Below are positions 1 to 11,861 of a stretch of DNA of 51,781 nt, piece by piece. The stretch is from positions 1 to 51,781 of the forward strand of contig JADHZB010001951.1 in the NCBI GenBank assembly GCA_015657535.1. The letters are read 5' to 3'. This DNA is from Nephromyces sp. MM_2019. Lineage: Eukaryota; Apicomplexa; Aconoidasida; Nephromycida. A program made the translations under genes and the position numbers. Under the pieces are notes generated by a model. The model was not told the origin of the DNA. It saw nothing but the letters and a program-made list of their open reading frames with translations, and ran no database searches. Numbering within the stretch: position 1 is the stretch's first letter; every line of letters begins with the position of its first letter.

Positions 1-173
1 GCTCTTCTTCCTTTTTCTCTCTTCTTATTCTTCATCTTCTTGTTGCTCTTCTTCTTTTTGCTTCTTTCCCCCCTTCTTCCTCCTTCTTCTCCCTTCACCC
101 CTCTTCCCACCCTTCCTCTTCCTACTTTCCTACGTTTTTTCGCGGTATTTACACCTCAAATTCCTTTTTTTTC
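1..173 (+). repeat. Long pyrimidine-rich tract before a 3' splice site
   Basis: Nearly the whole stretch before the first visible TBCCD1 exon is C and T on the sense strand (CTTCTTC-like repeats). It leads into a TTTTTTTTCAG acceptor at 167-175. It is far longer than a normal polypyrimidine tract. No coding sequence is visible in it. Confidence 0.7.
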
Positions 174-175
174 AG

Positions 176-3100
176 GGTGACTTATGTAAAGCTCATTGCT
201 TGTGATGACTGTACAGTCGTCCTTTGTGGAGTAAAATCGATGATAAACTTACTCAATTGCAGCAGGACGCGTATACACGCAGTGGCTCGCTTTTTGAAGT
301 AATTTTTATTCTTTTGCAGTTTCTAGTTTTGTTCTTCTCTGCAGATTCTACATTTTTTTTTGTCTAATTTTCATGAAAAAGTACGAAACAATTTGCAAAA
401 ACATTTTTTCTCAGCGAAGAGTGTGTTGAGTTGATGCAGTGAAATGTGATGCACACATGCTATTGAACTGATGTGTGTAGTCGTTCTGTGTGTGAGGTTT
501 TTTTTCTGCCAAACTCAAGCTTCGTTGTGTGTGTGGTGCGTTTTTGAATGTGTTCTGGTACTTTTGTGCATAAGAATCTTTGGTAGTATTTGTATAAGTG
601 TGTATGGTGATTTTGGAGTCTTTTCGATGGTTTTTAGCATACTTCTCGTGCTTGCCATTCAACTAATGCATGTGTGTATTTTTCCGTCTTTCAATGAGTG
701 TATGTGTGTGTGCATTTCTACATATCATTCACTTAGGGTGTCTCCATTTCTCCACCATTAGATAAATCTGAGCATACTTCTTTGTGTGTAACAAAATGAG
801 TAGTGTGTGTGTACATTCGCAGTGTATTTATTGTACTCTATGCTGGCACGGTGATAGTAGCTTTGCTATAAAGTGATGGCGTAAGGAGTGTGTGTGTGCA
901 GACTGTTTATCCCGTTAAGCTGCCACTAGAGATCCTTGAGTGCGCAATTCTACCAATTGCTTCTATCTTCTCTCTCAAAGCGTAGAAGCATGTTCATGGG
1001 TTCATGCTATGAGATAAGCTGGCCTGCACACACACACGCACACACGAACACACACGCACACACGAACACACATGCACACACTAACACACTTATTGCTGCT
1101 TTTTGGAGGTAGAAACTGCAAATTTTAGCTCCTTTCTAGAGGTAAAAGCAATTATCGGATTGCCTTCCTTTCTACAGGCTTGAGAACTCAGTAGATATTG
1201 AAGTCTTTGCCTATCTCGAGCTACAGCCGCTGCTTATAGGCGACACACGTGGAATCACACTTGGACCATACAATGGTGTGTGTCTTGAGGATATAATTTT
1301 GCTGTTTATTCCTCTTTGAATGAGAAATCTAACGTTTTATAACTTTTTTGTTGCTATTTGGCTGCTTAATCACATCTTCAAGTCTGATTGGTCAAGTACC
1401 TGCTTCTTCGGATTTTTTGTGGAGTTTTTTGAGTTTTTTTGGTGTTTTTGTGGGTGTGGTTTTTGCTGTGATTTGTAGGAGTTTTTTGGCGTTTGTGTGT
1501 GTGTTTTTCGGGATTTTTTGGAGGTTTCTGTTGTGTTTTTTTTTTTTTTTCATTTTTCATCTGATTTTCTCCGTTTCAGCGTTAAAATCACCTTTTTTCT
1601 TGTGATTTGCCGAATGATTACTCTCCTGCCTCTTTTTCTTGTGATGTTGTTTTTACCTTAACGTTGAGGTGTATTATGTTTTCTTATTTTTCTAGTCTTT
1701 TACCGGAATCAGGCGAAAACCTTGGAAAAATGCGGGTTAAAGTAAGTAAAATAATTGGTAGAAGTGTAGTGCAGACGTACACACACAAATATGATGCCCA
1801 CGCATAAAGCGCACACATAAACATAAAAACACATGCGCAAGCATCGGTACACACATGCACGTCCACATACACACACACACGCATAGATCCGCGTAGACCC
1901 ATACACTCACACACGCGCAAGCATAAACACACACATACACATTCACACGCACATACACATAAAAATGCACACGCGTGAGCATAAACATACACACACACAC
2001 TTACACATAAACTCACACATGCATATCCACCAACTCATAAAAAAACACACACATTCCCCCCCAACTAGCCTAATTAAGCATACAAACTCACTTCTTCTTT
2101 TGCAGATTCCTCAAAGAAAACGTGACAAACTTCGCCTATCCCATCTGTCGAGGGCCTTTCAATGCTGCAGCACGAGAGACTAGTGATTTGCTTAGGCCTA
2201 AGAAGCTCTTAGAGCCTCCTCCAGATGGCAGCCCTAACATTACCTCCTTCCACCAGTGGAATCTGAAGAGGAGAGATGAAGCTTATATGTTTCATCTGGT
2301 GACTCCAGAACATCTGCAGGTGTGTGTGTGTGTGTGAGGTTGAGTTTTAAAGCAGCTTTTCGTGATTCTTGTGTGTGGAAATTTTTTTTGGATTGTGCAT
2401 GTGATATGTTGATTTCGCTGTGGTGTATGTGCAGTTTTGGCATGTCTTTTGAAACTCTCTGTGTGTGCTGTGTGTGGTTTATGAGTACTGTTTTTGGGCT
2501 CTAATTAGTATATGTGTGTGTGGTTTTTTCTTGTATTCTGTGTGTTTGTGTGTTTTTTTGGGGAATAGGGCTGAAATTTGATGTTTAAATCCCCTATTTT
2601 CCTGAAAAATGATGTTTTTTTAGGTCATTTATTTGCCATCGCCTACTTCTTTTGATGATGAAAAAGCTACTAGTGCCGAGAATACAGGAGGAGGGCTATA
2701 CTCAGAGCTGAGTCTTAGTCATTTAATGCTCCCGAAGATCTACTATGATGCCGTAAAGAAGGAACAAACAAAGGTCACACACAAGCACACACAGAAGCAC
2801 GTAGTCATTTATACACGCATAAAAAAACACACGCGGAATAACAAAGTCACGCACACATATGTATACATCAAAAAAACACCGGCCGGCGCACATTAACCCA
2901 CACACACTAGCCCACACGCACCACTTTCTTGGCTGTGACCTATTCATATGAACTAGTTTCTTGCCGTTTCATAATTCCTCAATCCTCAAGCAAGCAACGC
3001 TCAATGAGCTTGATTTAGCCTACCTTTTGATTCTCTGCGGAAACCTCCAATCTGCTGAAGTATAGTCAAACTAATAAATTCCTCTCTTTTGGCCAGTTTC

Positions 3101-3691
3101 TTACTTTTTCTTCTTTTATTTTGCTCGATATTCAGATTATGCAGTTGCAGCGGAATATTCAACTGCTTCCGCTAAGTGTTACTCAACGAGCCAAGTTTGA
3201 AGAGCTTTTAAGCATGATGCTAGCGTAAGTTTCCTGTTAAAGCGTATCTTATTGATGCCTATTATAGACTCCAATCTGAACTTTTGCACTTGATTCACCA
3301 CTTTATAGCGTAAAACATGAAAAACCCTCTAGTGAGTATAGCCGGAAAATTAGTGTGTATGTGGTTTGTTTTGTGTGTGTGTAGATTCCACGGCTTTATT
3401 TTGATTTTTTTAGGCAATTAAGCTCGTTTTCTTGCCTTTATGCCTCTCATTTTTTTATCGTATTATCGGTATATTTCGCTCATATAAATCTTAGGGTTAA
3501 GGGTTTTTTGTCATCCCTTTGTCGTTCAAAAGTCTTTATAATGAAGTTTTGTTCTTCTGATTATCTCATTATGCTGAAATTACTTGCTAATATTACTCTT
3601 GACTTTGTTTAATCGCAGTGATTTTGTCAAAAAGGATAAGAGATATCATGCGTTACTGGAACTTCTAAAGATGGAAGAGGTAAACCTTTGA
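176..3691 (+). CDS. TBCCD1: TBCC domain-containing protein 1 (TBCCD1), 3' part, 7 exons visible
   Basis: Exons: 176-298, 1178-1275, 1696-1735, 2106-2319, 2624-2773, 3136-3224, 3619-3691. All junctions are GT-AG and in phase, giving 261 residues up to a TGA. The gene enters from the left with the last base of a split codon, so its 5' end is missing. The first exons give the C-CAP/TBCC beta-helix: CDDCTVVLCGVKSMINLLNC, then ELQPLLIGDTRG and ITLGPYNVFYRNQ. These match the family pattern of CxxCTxxxG, RPLIxGD and APYNTFY. The next exons carry FHLVTPEHLQ, corresponding to the PxxFxxFxxP segment after the TBCC domain. The last exons (LMLPKIYYDAVKKEQTK onward) are the helical tail that ends TBCCD1 proteins. 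Known members sit at centrosomes or basal bodies and position organelles. Unlike TBCC proper, they are not expected to be tubulin GTPase activators. The final exon could instead be spliced at GAG|GTAAAC (3680), but stopping at 3689-3691 fits the family end. Confidence 0.93.
1026..1089. repeat. (CA)n-rich imperfect microsatellite in TBCCD1 intron
   Basis: CACACACGCACACACGAACACA-type units run about 64 nt, between the first two visible exons. The same intron also has scattered TGTGTG runs near 470-900. No other feature is seen in the intron. Confidence 0.85.
1776..2035. repeat. Degenerate CA-rich tract filling a TBCCD1 intron
   Basis: Imperfect ACACAC units mixed with CATAAAC and CGCA occupy most of the 1736-2105 intron. 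On the opposite strand they produce overlapping Cys-Val-rich open frames, which are repeat artefacts and not genes. Confidence 0.8.
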
Positions 3692-6600
3692 GATTTTTCA
3701 TATTCGCTAACTCGTGGGATGAGGTGGAAGATAGAAAATTCGAAGGAGGGGATAGAGAAGAAGAGATAATGGAGAAAAAAGGTGACGAAGAAGAGATAAT
3801 AAGCAGATTCACTAACCCAGAAGCAAGTCTTATCAGACAATTTCTTGTGTGCTAAATTAGGAAAAAAATCTACAGACTAGTTGGAAGGCCCTCTGCCACA
3901 TCTTCTCTTGAAAATCACTTTTGAAACTTTGTTAGCCACCTCTAGCAATGGTGAAACCTAGTTTCTAGGGGGTAGTTAATCGCACACATAATGCTGATCA
4001 TATCAAACCTTTAGCTTTGGTAAGACCTAGTGTGTAGGAGATGGTTAATCGCCAGCCCAATCTTGGCCAGATAATAAGCAGGAAGAAGTTCAACCTGGTG
4101 AAGCCATTTTTTGCTTTGTTATAGTTGCATAAATTGCACGCGCTTATCTTTGCTGCATTAAATTGTTTTGTGAGTGATTTTGAAGTTTTTTTCATCGAAA
4201 GTGTAGCTTACCAACATAAAACAGCTATGAGCATTGTTCTATCTACAGGCAAGGGTCTACGATAAGATGAAATCATGAGAGAATCTCTCATACACTTTCT
4301 CCACCATGACACGATTTAAAAATATGCAAGGCCTTCTTTGCTAATGGCAGCGAATTTATATTATTCCGCTGTCTTTGCAAGGTCTGCAGCGATGCTAGTG
4401 TATAAATCGAACTGAAGGTTCTCTCTTTTAGAATCCCCACGGTAGTACTACCGTATTATAAGCTGCCTTTGATAGCCCTCACGTGATACTCCTTTTACAC
4501 GAAATTTCTGCTGAGCAATCAGCTTTTTTAGTTTCCCTAGTAAGCGTTAAAGAATCTAGATTTCTTGTTTTAATTTTACAATTTCTAATTCTTGTATATC
4601 TATAAAGGAAAAGTTTGCTTTTTACATATCCTGAAGAAGGTATATTTTGGGTTTAGTATCAGCATCAGTACCTTTTCCCGCATCTTGGATTAGTTTTTTT
4701 TAATTTTTGTACTTTAAAAGTCTACTGTTTTTTTTGCCCTTTGCGTAGTTTCTTTTTCTATTTTTTTTCTTTTCGAAGTGATTTTTCTGCTGAGCAGCCT
4801 GCTGGAGAAAATGTGTGGTAGTGTGTTTGCATTTCTGCTATGTGAACCAATAGGTTAAACTTCATATTTTTGTATGTAGCTGATATTTTTGCGAGCAATC
4901 GCGTGTATTTTAGCAGCATAGAAACATGTTACCGCCTTTTGTGTCTTTTAAGAGTAGTTTTTCTACTATACTCGAATGAATTTTTTTTGGCGTTTATATA
5001 GCGATGGGAATGTTGTTACTTAAACATGGCATTTTGTGTGATTATGTGCACGCATACTTGTGCAGTTTAGCTGTATCAAAGTGGCCTATCAAAGCACCCA
5101 CATTACCTTCCAAATAAGGTTGATTTTTGGGAAGACAGAACTTGCTAAAGCGATTTTTTTTTTTTCGATTATAAAAAAAGAATCTTCAGAGACGCTTAGT
5201 ATAGTTTGCAAACGATGGTCTGGAATGTTTATAATTTTTTCTTGCCAAAAGTGATGCGTTGCGAGTGTAAAAACTCAAGACTTTAGTTGATTTTTTTCTT
5301 TGAAAGAGTTTAAAATCATATTTAGGTTTTTCACGCCCAATTTGCCGCATTAATTTAGAAAAAATCGCTTTCCACGCAGCAGCAAGGTTTTTTTTTTCCT
5401 ATGATGCGAAGCCTTTTGCTGATTCAACATTTTTTTGAAGTACCCCCTAACTCTGTTTTAATTTTCCTATTTTAGAATAGTTAGAAAATTTTTTTTGCAT
5501 AGTTCTACCACTTCAGGTAGTTTTTAGCAGGCTAAAGAACGTGGGAAATAGCCGCCTGTGCTTGCACATATTTGTACGAAGTTTATTGGGTATCTTCTGT
5601 TTGATGTTTGTCAAGTTTTCGCGCAATTTTGTTATTGCGCTATATATATCTTGTCTGGTTACATTTCGTCAATTTTCAAGCTACGGTATTATCCATCCTT
5701 TGCTGACAAAACAACCTGGTGAAACCGGAGTAGCCTATTCACGTGTTACTTCTACATCGTATGAATATTTCCTCTTTTTTTTGCTAATCGTATAGTATTT
5801 GTAGATTAGTTCATAGCGCAATAAACTGTGAATGAAAATGCTGCATGGAGTGGTCTAAAAATATTTTAAGAAGCGCAACATAGGTCTCCCTTTGGCATAA
5901 TGATTGTACTAATATATCAAAAAGGAAAACGTAAAAAAATGATAATCAGCCGCTCTGTGAACGATGATAAGTCGGTGCCGACACCATTTTCGTTGGTTAG
6001 TACACACTGGTTATTCCTTCGAAGCCACCCGCTTTTTAGTATGCATACGCTAAGCTGGAATTTTTTCCAAGTTTTTAAGCGCGCTGGCTTCCCCTACCAC
6101 TTCGTAAAATGAAAATCTGTGATTTTCCATGGCAAGGCATAAAGCAACCTGTCTTGGGAAAATGTGCGCATATACCTCTCTCTGTCTCCCTCCGGGGGCT
6201 CTGTCCAGGGGATGGAAGAAATTCATGAAGTACATGCGCTCTATGTGTGTATGGATGCAACCTCAATTTTTTGTCTTTGATTGGTTATGGCGGCCTCTCA
6301 GTAACTGGAGAGAATGGGGAAGGACTTTTATCGAGAGTGCTGATAATTGATGCAAAAGTATGTTGGGCTGATGCATACATATTATAATAGAGCTGCGTGT
6401 AGAAAGTCGGAATGCGGAGCATAGTATCTACGTGTTAGGCCAATCATAAACTAGTTGAACCGAGTGTATTTTAAGAGAAGAGTTAAAATTAGAAAGTGCT
6501 GTTACGCTTTGCTAACCAGAAGTTTATGATTTCTTAAAAACTAAAGATTGTGAAAAGCTGCTTTTCGCCCAGCTTATTATCTTTCAAACGGAAGAGGCAT

Positions 6601-9600
6601 TAAGCCGTAGGATCGCCATGAAAAAACCACCTGCCATGAATACACCGCCGATAACCAATAAATTTGTTATTTTTCCGTGCCCAGGAATCTGCATGTTTAC
6701 CGCGGAGTAATAAAATTAAAATCGCTGATTTACAAAAAGAATATTTAAAACTTAATAATCGAAAGAATAAAATAGTTAAAAAAATTAGGTGCAGTTTGGA
6801 GTCAAAAAAGTAGTTGCAACTAAGTGGCAATGGTTATTTGCTAGTGTTTGCTTTTGTTGAAGCTTCCAGTCCTTCGTACTGACTTGATACGCTTACTGAG
6901 TAGTTGTTCAGTAACTGCAAGTTCTTGGTCTATGTCGTGCAATTGCTAGGTTTGCAAATACTTCCAAAAATTCATTGGAACTAGCACTAAGGCTCCCGGT
7001 GGGATGGAAAAACATACACAGGGGAAATGCCAGCTACTCATCATGAGTGGCTCCAATGAGCGAATTCTCAAGGGTCACATGTGCCAAACACGAGAAATGA
7101 GGAAGTGGCCAGTAACCTGCTGGCTGAACTTCCTCGGACTTTACAGATACCAGTTAGATTCGCTGGCGGTTTCCAGCTAGAATGGGGTTATCATAGTGGA
7201 CTTCCGTACCACGCTTGTCTCGCTTGCCTTCGATCTCCTTCGTAGCAGGTACCCCGCTCAATTTCGCGTAGAATTCTCTCTTTTTGCATTCCTCACTGTT
7301 CTGCCCAAAATTCCGTAAAATACATCAATTGCGTGAGCGAATCCGTGGCTATTTGTGCAAATAACTCTTGTATTGGGGCTGTAGACACCTACAAGAAAAG
7401 CAAACAACTAAAGTACTGGATGCTCTCTTTTCATGAAAGAGAACACTTTCTCAGCCTCTGCTTCCCATTAGTAACATTAGTGTAAAAAAAATTCACACGT
7501 GATCTCTTCGATACTACCCTAACAACCGGCTATAATCTCGCTGGTAACTGTTTTATGCAATTTAGTCCATTGAGAAATATAAAATATGTGGAGCGCGACA
7601 CAGAAGTTGCTTAATTGGTATTTGCTTGCTTCAGAACGACTTAAACTTCTACACCGGTACTATTTGTATAAGGGCGTTGACTAAATGCAGAAAAGCAATT
7701 ATATAGAACATTAAATGGTGTAAGCTGTGTGTGCTGGGTTCTTTCCATTTTAGACGATGGTATACATTCTGACATGATTCCCACTTTTTTCTGTATATGC
7801 AGCAAGTACATGTGCAAAGTCTTACTTGCAAGTGTTCAATGAGTACTATTCGAGGTTGTAGAAATCCAGTACTGAGTTCAAGACATTTGCTCGTACGGTG
7901 GTTTAATGACAGCATACGATGCAGAAATGTAGATTTTCTGCAGCCAGTAAGACACTTCTACAACACTTCGACTGGAAACGTATACTTTCTGTTGGATATT
8001 TGGTTTTTTTGCTATCAGGAATATATCGTACCGGATTGAATTTCTGAACACTTGCAGCTTGCTAGCAGGATTTGAAAATGCATTTTTTCTTGCTGGTAAT
8101 CTGATAAAAGTATTTTACACGGCTCCAAATGCCCTAGCTTATGATCTGTTACAACATCAAATATTGGGGTTATCAATACTGCTGGTCAAGACCATACTAT
8201 ACTTGTTATGATGAATCGAATCATCAAAGAAAGCATTGTTTAGAATTAAATAAAATTGTTGTTTAATTATGACACAATAAGTTAAGTGGATAAAACATAT
8301 TATTTTAACATATTTTAACCACTTTTGGTACGGCAAGATTCTTTTTGGAGACTTTAGCTGTTACGCATAAGAGCGTGTATACAAAATGCAGAAATTTCAT
8401 ACTTGCTTTTATGAATCTAAAGTATCATATGGTCTTGAGGAAATGGTATTATATATACTTGAATTTCTTTCTCAGAAGTTTTTTGTGTTTCAATTACTAT
8501 AATATTACCAGTTTGCAAGAATAACCTGCCAAGATATTTTAAACTATGAGCACACTATAACCTTCAAAGCTAATCTAATCTCTAAAATAATGAGTGTATC
8601 GCTATTTTGAATCGCTGTGGGTTGCTTTACTGCATTTCATTGCTTTCATTCTCTGCGACGCTTAAATCACCTCCATTACGGCACAAAAGGGTAATCCTGC
8701 TTGTTTTCCTCAGTTTTGAAGCTCAATACACAATGTAAAGTTTTTCTCATTTTACTTGGTGTTCAAAAATGAATTTCGATAAAGCCATGAGTGTGATCAT
8801 GCTTAATATAAACCTGATCTCCTGCATAACCTTCGCACCTTCGCAAAGTCTCTCTATCCCAAGCCTTGTATATAGTAGGCAGTACAGCTTGTAAGCCTTT
8901 GACGGACCCGACTTCCGGGTGAGTACGCTTCGTGGAGCTGAGCTGCAATCTATACATACAACACTGTAGTTATTATACGTGTCGTCAATAAAAAACGTTA
9001 CAATAAAACCTTAATAATATATATGGACTAATCTGGGATCGCTTAAAACCTGAAACACTTGCCCCTGCTAGCTCACACACCAGCTTCCTCAGGCATGTTT
9101 GACTTTGGTGACACACCACCACTCCGCCCTAATATATAAAATGTTCAGCGGGTACGCCACTCGCACACAGCACCCCCCGAATTTTAAACCGTAGTTCTAA
9201 ACTCGTCGGTTTACATAGTTGTAATGCAAATGTGTATAAAATCTCCTCTATCCATGCTGCTATTTTGACTTCTGAGGCACATACTCAAGTATATATGTAT
9301 GTAGCAAAACAAAAGCAAAGGAGGGCGGATATGCTCTTAAGCCTTCTTTTAATGTCTTCCTTTTATGCTACCGTTGCTTTCCCATATGAGTGTACGTACA
9401 CCGCCGTTTCCTACTTTATAAATTGATTGGCGAGCGGCTCCTGGCTTCAGCCTTCCGATTCAAGTGAGTAGCACATTTTTGTCGATTTGGCTTTCTGCAA
9501 GTTGTTTTTTCGTATTCAAAAAATTGTGGTTCGGCGGGTTTTTTACTTTGCAGCTCTCCGCTATGGAGATAGGACGAATGAGCGTTGGAGATATAGAGAA

Positions 9601-11861
9601 AACGTGTATGCTTTTGCGGCGTTTATTGTTTTGCTGGTATGCACGGTGAATTTGTACATTGAGGTGGAAAAATGGGCGGGGGGTATTGGGAGTTGGTACT
9701 GGAAAGTGATGCTTTGCTGTGCATGCTTGTCTCTGTTTTGTTTGCGTTTTGATGCTTGTTCTCGTTATGTAGTACGTGGGTTGCCGTACTTAGTGAGGTT
9801 CAATAGACAGACATAAACAATGCGGCGCTTGGGTTAGTGAGTGGTTTTTTTCCCCTTTCCTCCTCTTTGTGTACTTTTGAGGCAATACAGTGTCTGTCTC
9901 TTCCGTCTATCCTTGAATGTTTGCCTTTATGTGTAGAAGCGACACGTGAAGCAAAAGGATTGTTCTGCTTAGGCGTTTAGTTTTGGATGCGCTTGGACCT
10001 TTTTATGCATGTTTTTGCATTTAGAGGTATTTGGGAGTGGTTTTTTCCTATGCATGTGCAGTTTTTGTTTTATTCGGATGCGTTAGTAAGGGAGGCTAGC
10101 GGTGAAAGCTATCACCGCTGCCATAACGCCGCTCAAAGTCGCTAAAGCGGGACAGATAGGATGTGAAGTATTCGCTATTATTTTTTGTCTAGTAAGGGCC
10201 TTATTATTTGAAGCTATTCACCGCTTTTAGCTGTTTTGTTGCTCTCCTTTGATGAGCAGTTCGTGGATGTAGTTGCGCCTTGTCTTGAGTACTTTATGTT
10301 GACCTGTTTGGTGAACGAGTGTTTGAGGTAAATACTTGAGGATAGCCTGAAACTTTTATAGTCCTGGAGTAGTTCTGCGACTTTTTGCTGAGGAGGCTGA
10401 AATTTTGTCGGTGCTTTTTTAGGCTATTATTAAGAACTGAGGCAGTGTAGAGTGCATGTGCTGATGTGCTAGAATCCTCCAGTTTTACCATTTAGCTGGT
10501 AAGTTCGTATAGCTTTTCAAGCGTTTTTATTTATGGCACAGTTAACAAGACTGGCTGTTTGGATAAGTCTCTTGTGTATTTCAAGAATATGTCGTTACAG
10601 GAGTCGTTTATTTGCCATTTAGAGTATTATCTATTTAGCGAAGAAAATCCTTTGAAAATATTGTCTAGCGGAGAATTTTTTTTTGGATTTTGGTAAAAAG
10701 ATCAAAAGGATGAGAAACTAAAGAAAAACCTTGTGAGATTCAGCACTGTCAATTCTCGGATATGTATGCAGTTTTATGGCTATCATTTCGGATTTTTTTA
10801 GCTTTTTCTTTTGTTTGAAGGCGATTTCTTGATTAGGATGCCACGCATTTACTCCAAATATAAAAGCCTTTGGCGGTTTAAATAGTCTTCTTGTCATGTG
10901 TATGTTTCGCTCTTAGTTTTTACCTAATCACAACTTTCTCTTTCTATTTTCTTGAAAACAAGATTTGTATAATTTCCCCTCAGAGATGTGCACATAAGAT
11001 ATTTTTTTTTGATAACTTCATTGCTTCTTGCCTGTGACTTAAGAATTTTTGTTTTTTCCCAGGCAAGACGCCATTTGGTCTTTTCATAAATTTTTTTTCC
11101 CACTCATGACGAGTAGCTTTTGTGGGCAGGATAGTTTTATTACTGTGTGTCTGGATTCTCCTCTGTGAGGCAACAAGTTATACTTTTTTTCACCTTTACT
11201 AAAGAAAAGGACAGAAATTACTGATTTTTTCATGTGTGTGCTTGTTCTCTAAAGTGGCTGATTATGCTACCAGCATCGTCTTTTCTTATTATTTTATGTT
11301 TACTAAGTCATAAATCCCCCAAAGTTCAGCTTCTGCTCCTTCACTTTAAATTTAATTTTTGTTGCGTTAAACATTGATTCTCGCGGGAATGGTAGAAGTT
11401 CCTAATCAGCTCCATCTGTTTTACCCTAAACTACGCTAAGAAGCTCGGGCTTCATAATAGGATTCTTTCGTTGCTAATTATCTCCTTTCCGTGTGCTCTC
11501 TTGTGTTTTTTTTTCCTTCTCTTCTTTTTCCATCTGATTAAATACATATATATATATCCAACTCAACCCCTTCCAAATTCCTCCAACTCAAATTATCACC
11601 TAAGCATCTCGTATGCTAAAAAAACACACTTTACCATCTGCACCACAATAAGATTTCATGCGCAATAGCCACAAGCCAACCTCTCATTCCCTCTCTTGAT
11701 CTTTCCTCTCAATACACCCCTCCCCATCCAAAACTTCTTGCAGGTAAACCAAGGATTTTTGCGCGTTTCAACTGTATCACTGGAAATCGTTGTTCGCCCC
11801 TTCCTCCCCCCCTGTATATACAACCACCCCCCCCCTCGCGAGCAAAACGCCGTCTATACAT
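3692..11861. other. Intergenic region, TBCCD1 to UBAP2L-like gene
   Basis: About 8.2 kb without a recognisable gene. The left half is T-rich with many stops in all frames. No conserved protein segment, tRNA, rRNA or transposon ends were seen. One open frame near 9472-9816 is listed separately. The last 400 nt (from about 11470) become pyrimidine- and CA-rich and probably hold the promoter and leader of the next gene. CTTCTTGCAG at 11734-11743 looks like a 3' splice site, so an intron in the 5' leader is possible. Confidence 0.6.
9472..9816 (+). other. Unassigned open frame, possible membrane-protein exon
   Basis: An open frame in an otherwise stop-rich spacer. It has two hydrophobic stretches that could be membrane spans (VYAFAAFIVLLVCTVNLYI and MLCCACLSLFCLRF), separated by a Trp-rich loop and flanked by Arg-rich segments. 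It has no ATG near its beginning. A strong donor (GTGAGT at 9464) and an acceptor (TTTGCAG ending at 9553) would make a 90-nt intron, but the upstream exon in the required phase is closed by a TGA after about 15 codons. I do not recognise the product. Chance is about as likely as a real terminal exon. Confidence 0.15.

Noticed and set aside
1684..2016. 110-codon minus-strand Cys/Val-rich frame
   Set aside because: Translation of the CA/TG repeat in a TBCCD1 intron; three overlapping frames are open for the same reason.
11790..11861. Upstream extension of the UBAP2L-like frame starting at 11790
   Set aside because: That codon is TTG, not ATG. Nuclear genes would start at the first ATG, 11862, given the in-frame stop at 11745.
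3692..11861. Transposable element in the large spacer
   Set aside because: No transposase, integrase or reverse-transcriptase motif, and no inverted or long direct terminal repeats were seen by eye; a dot-plot would be needed to exclude decayed copies.
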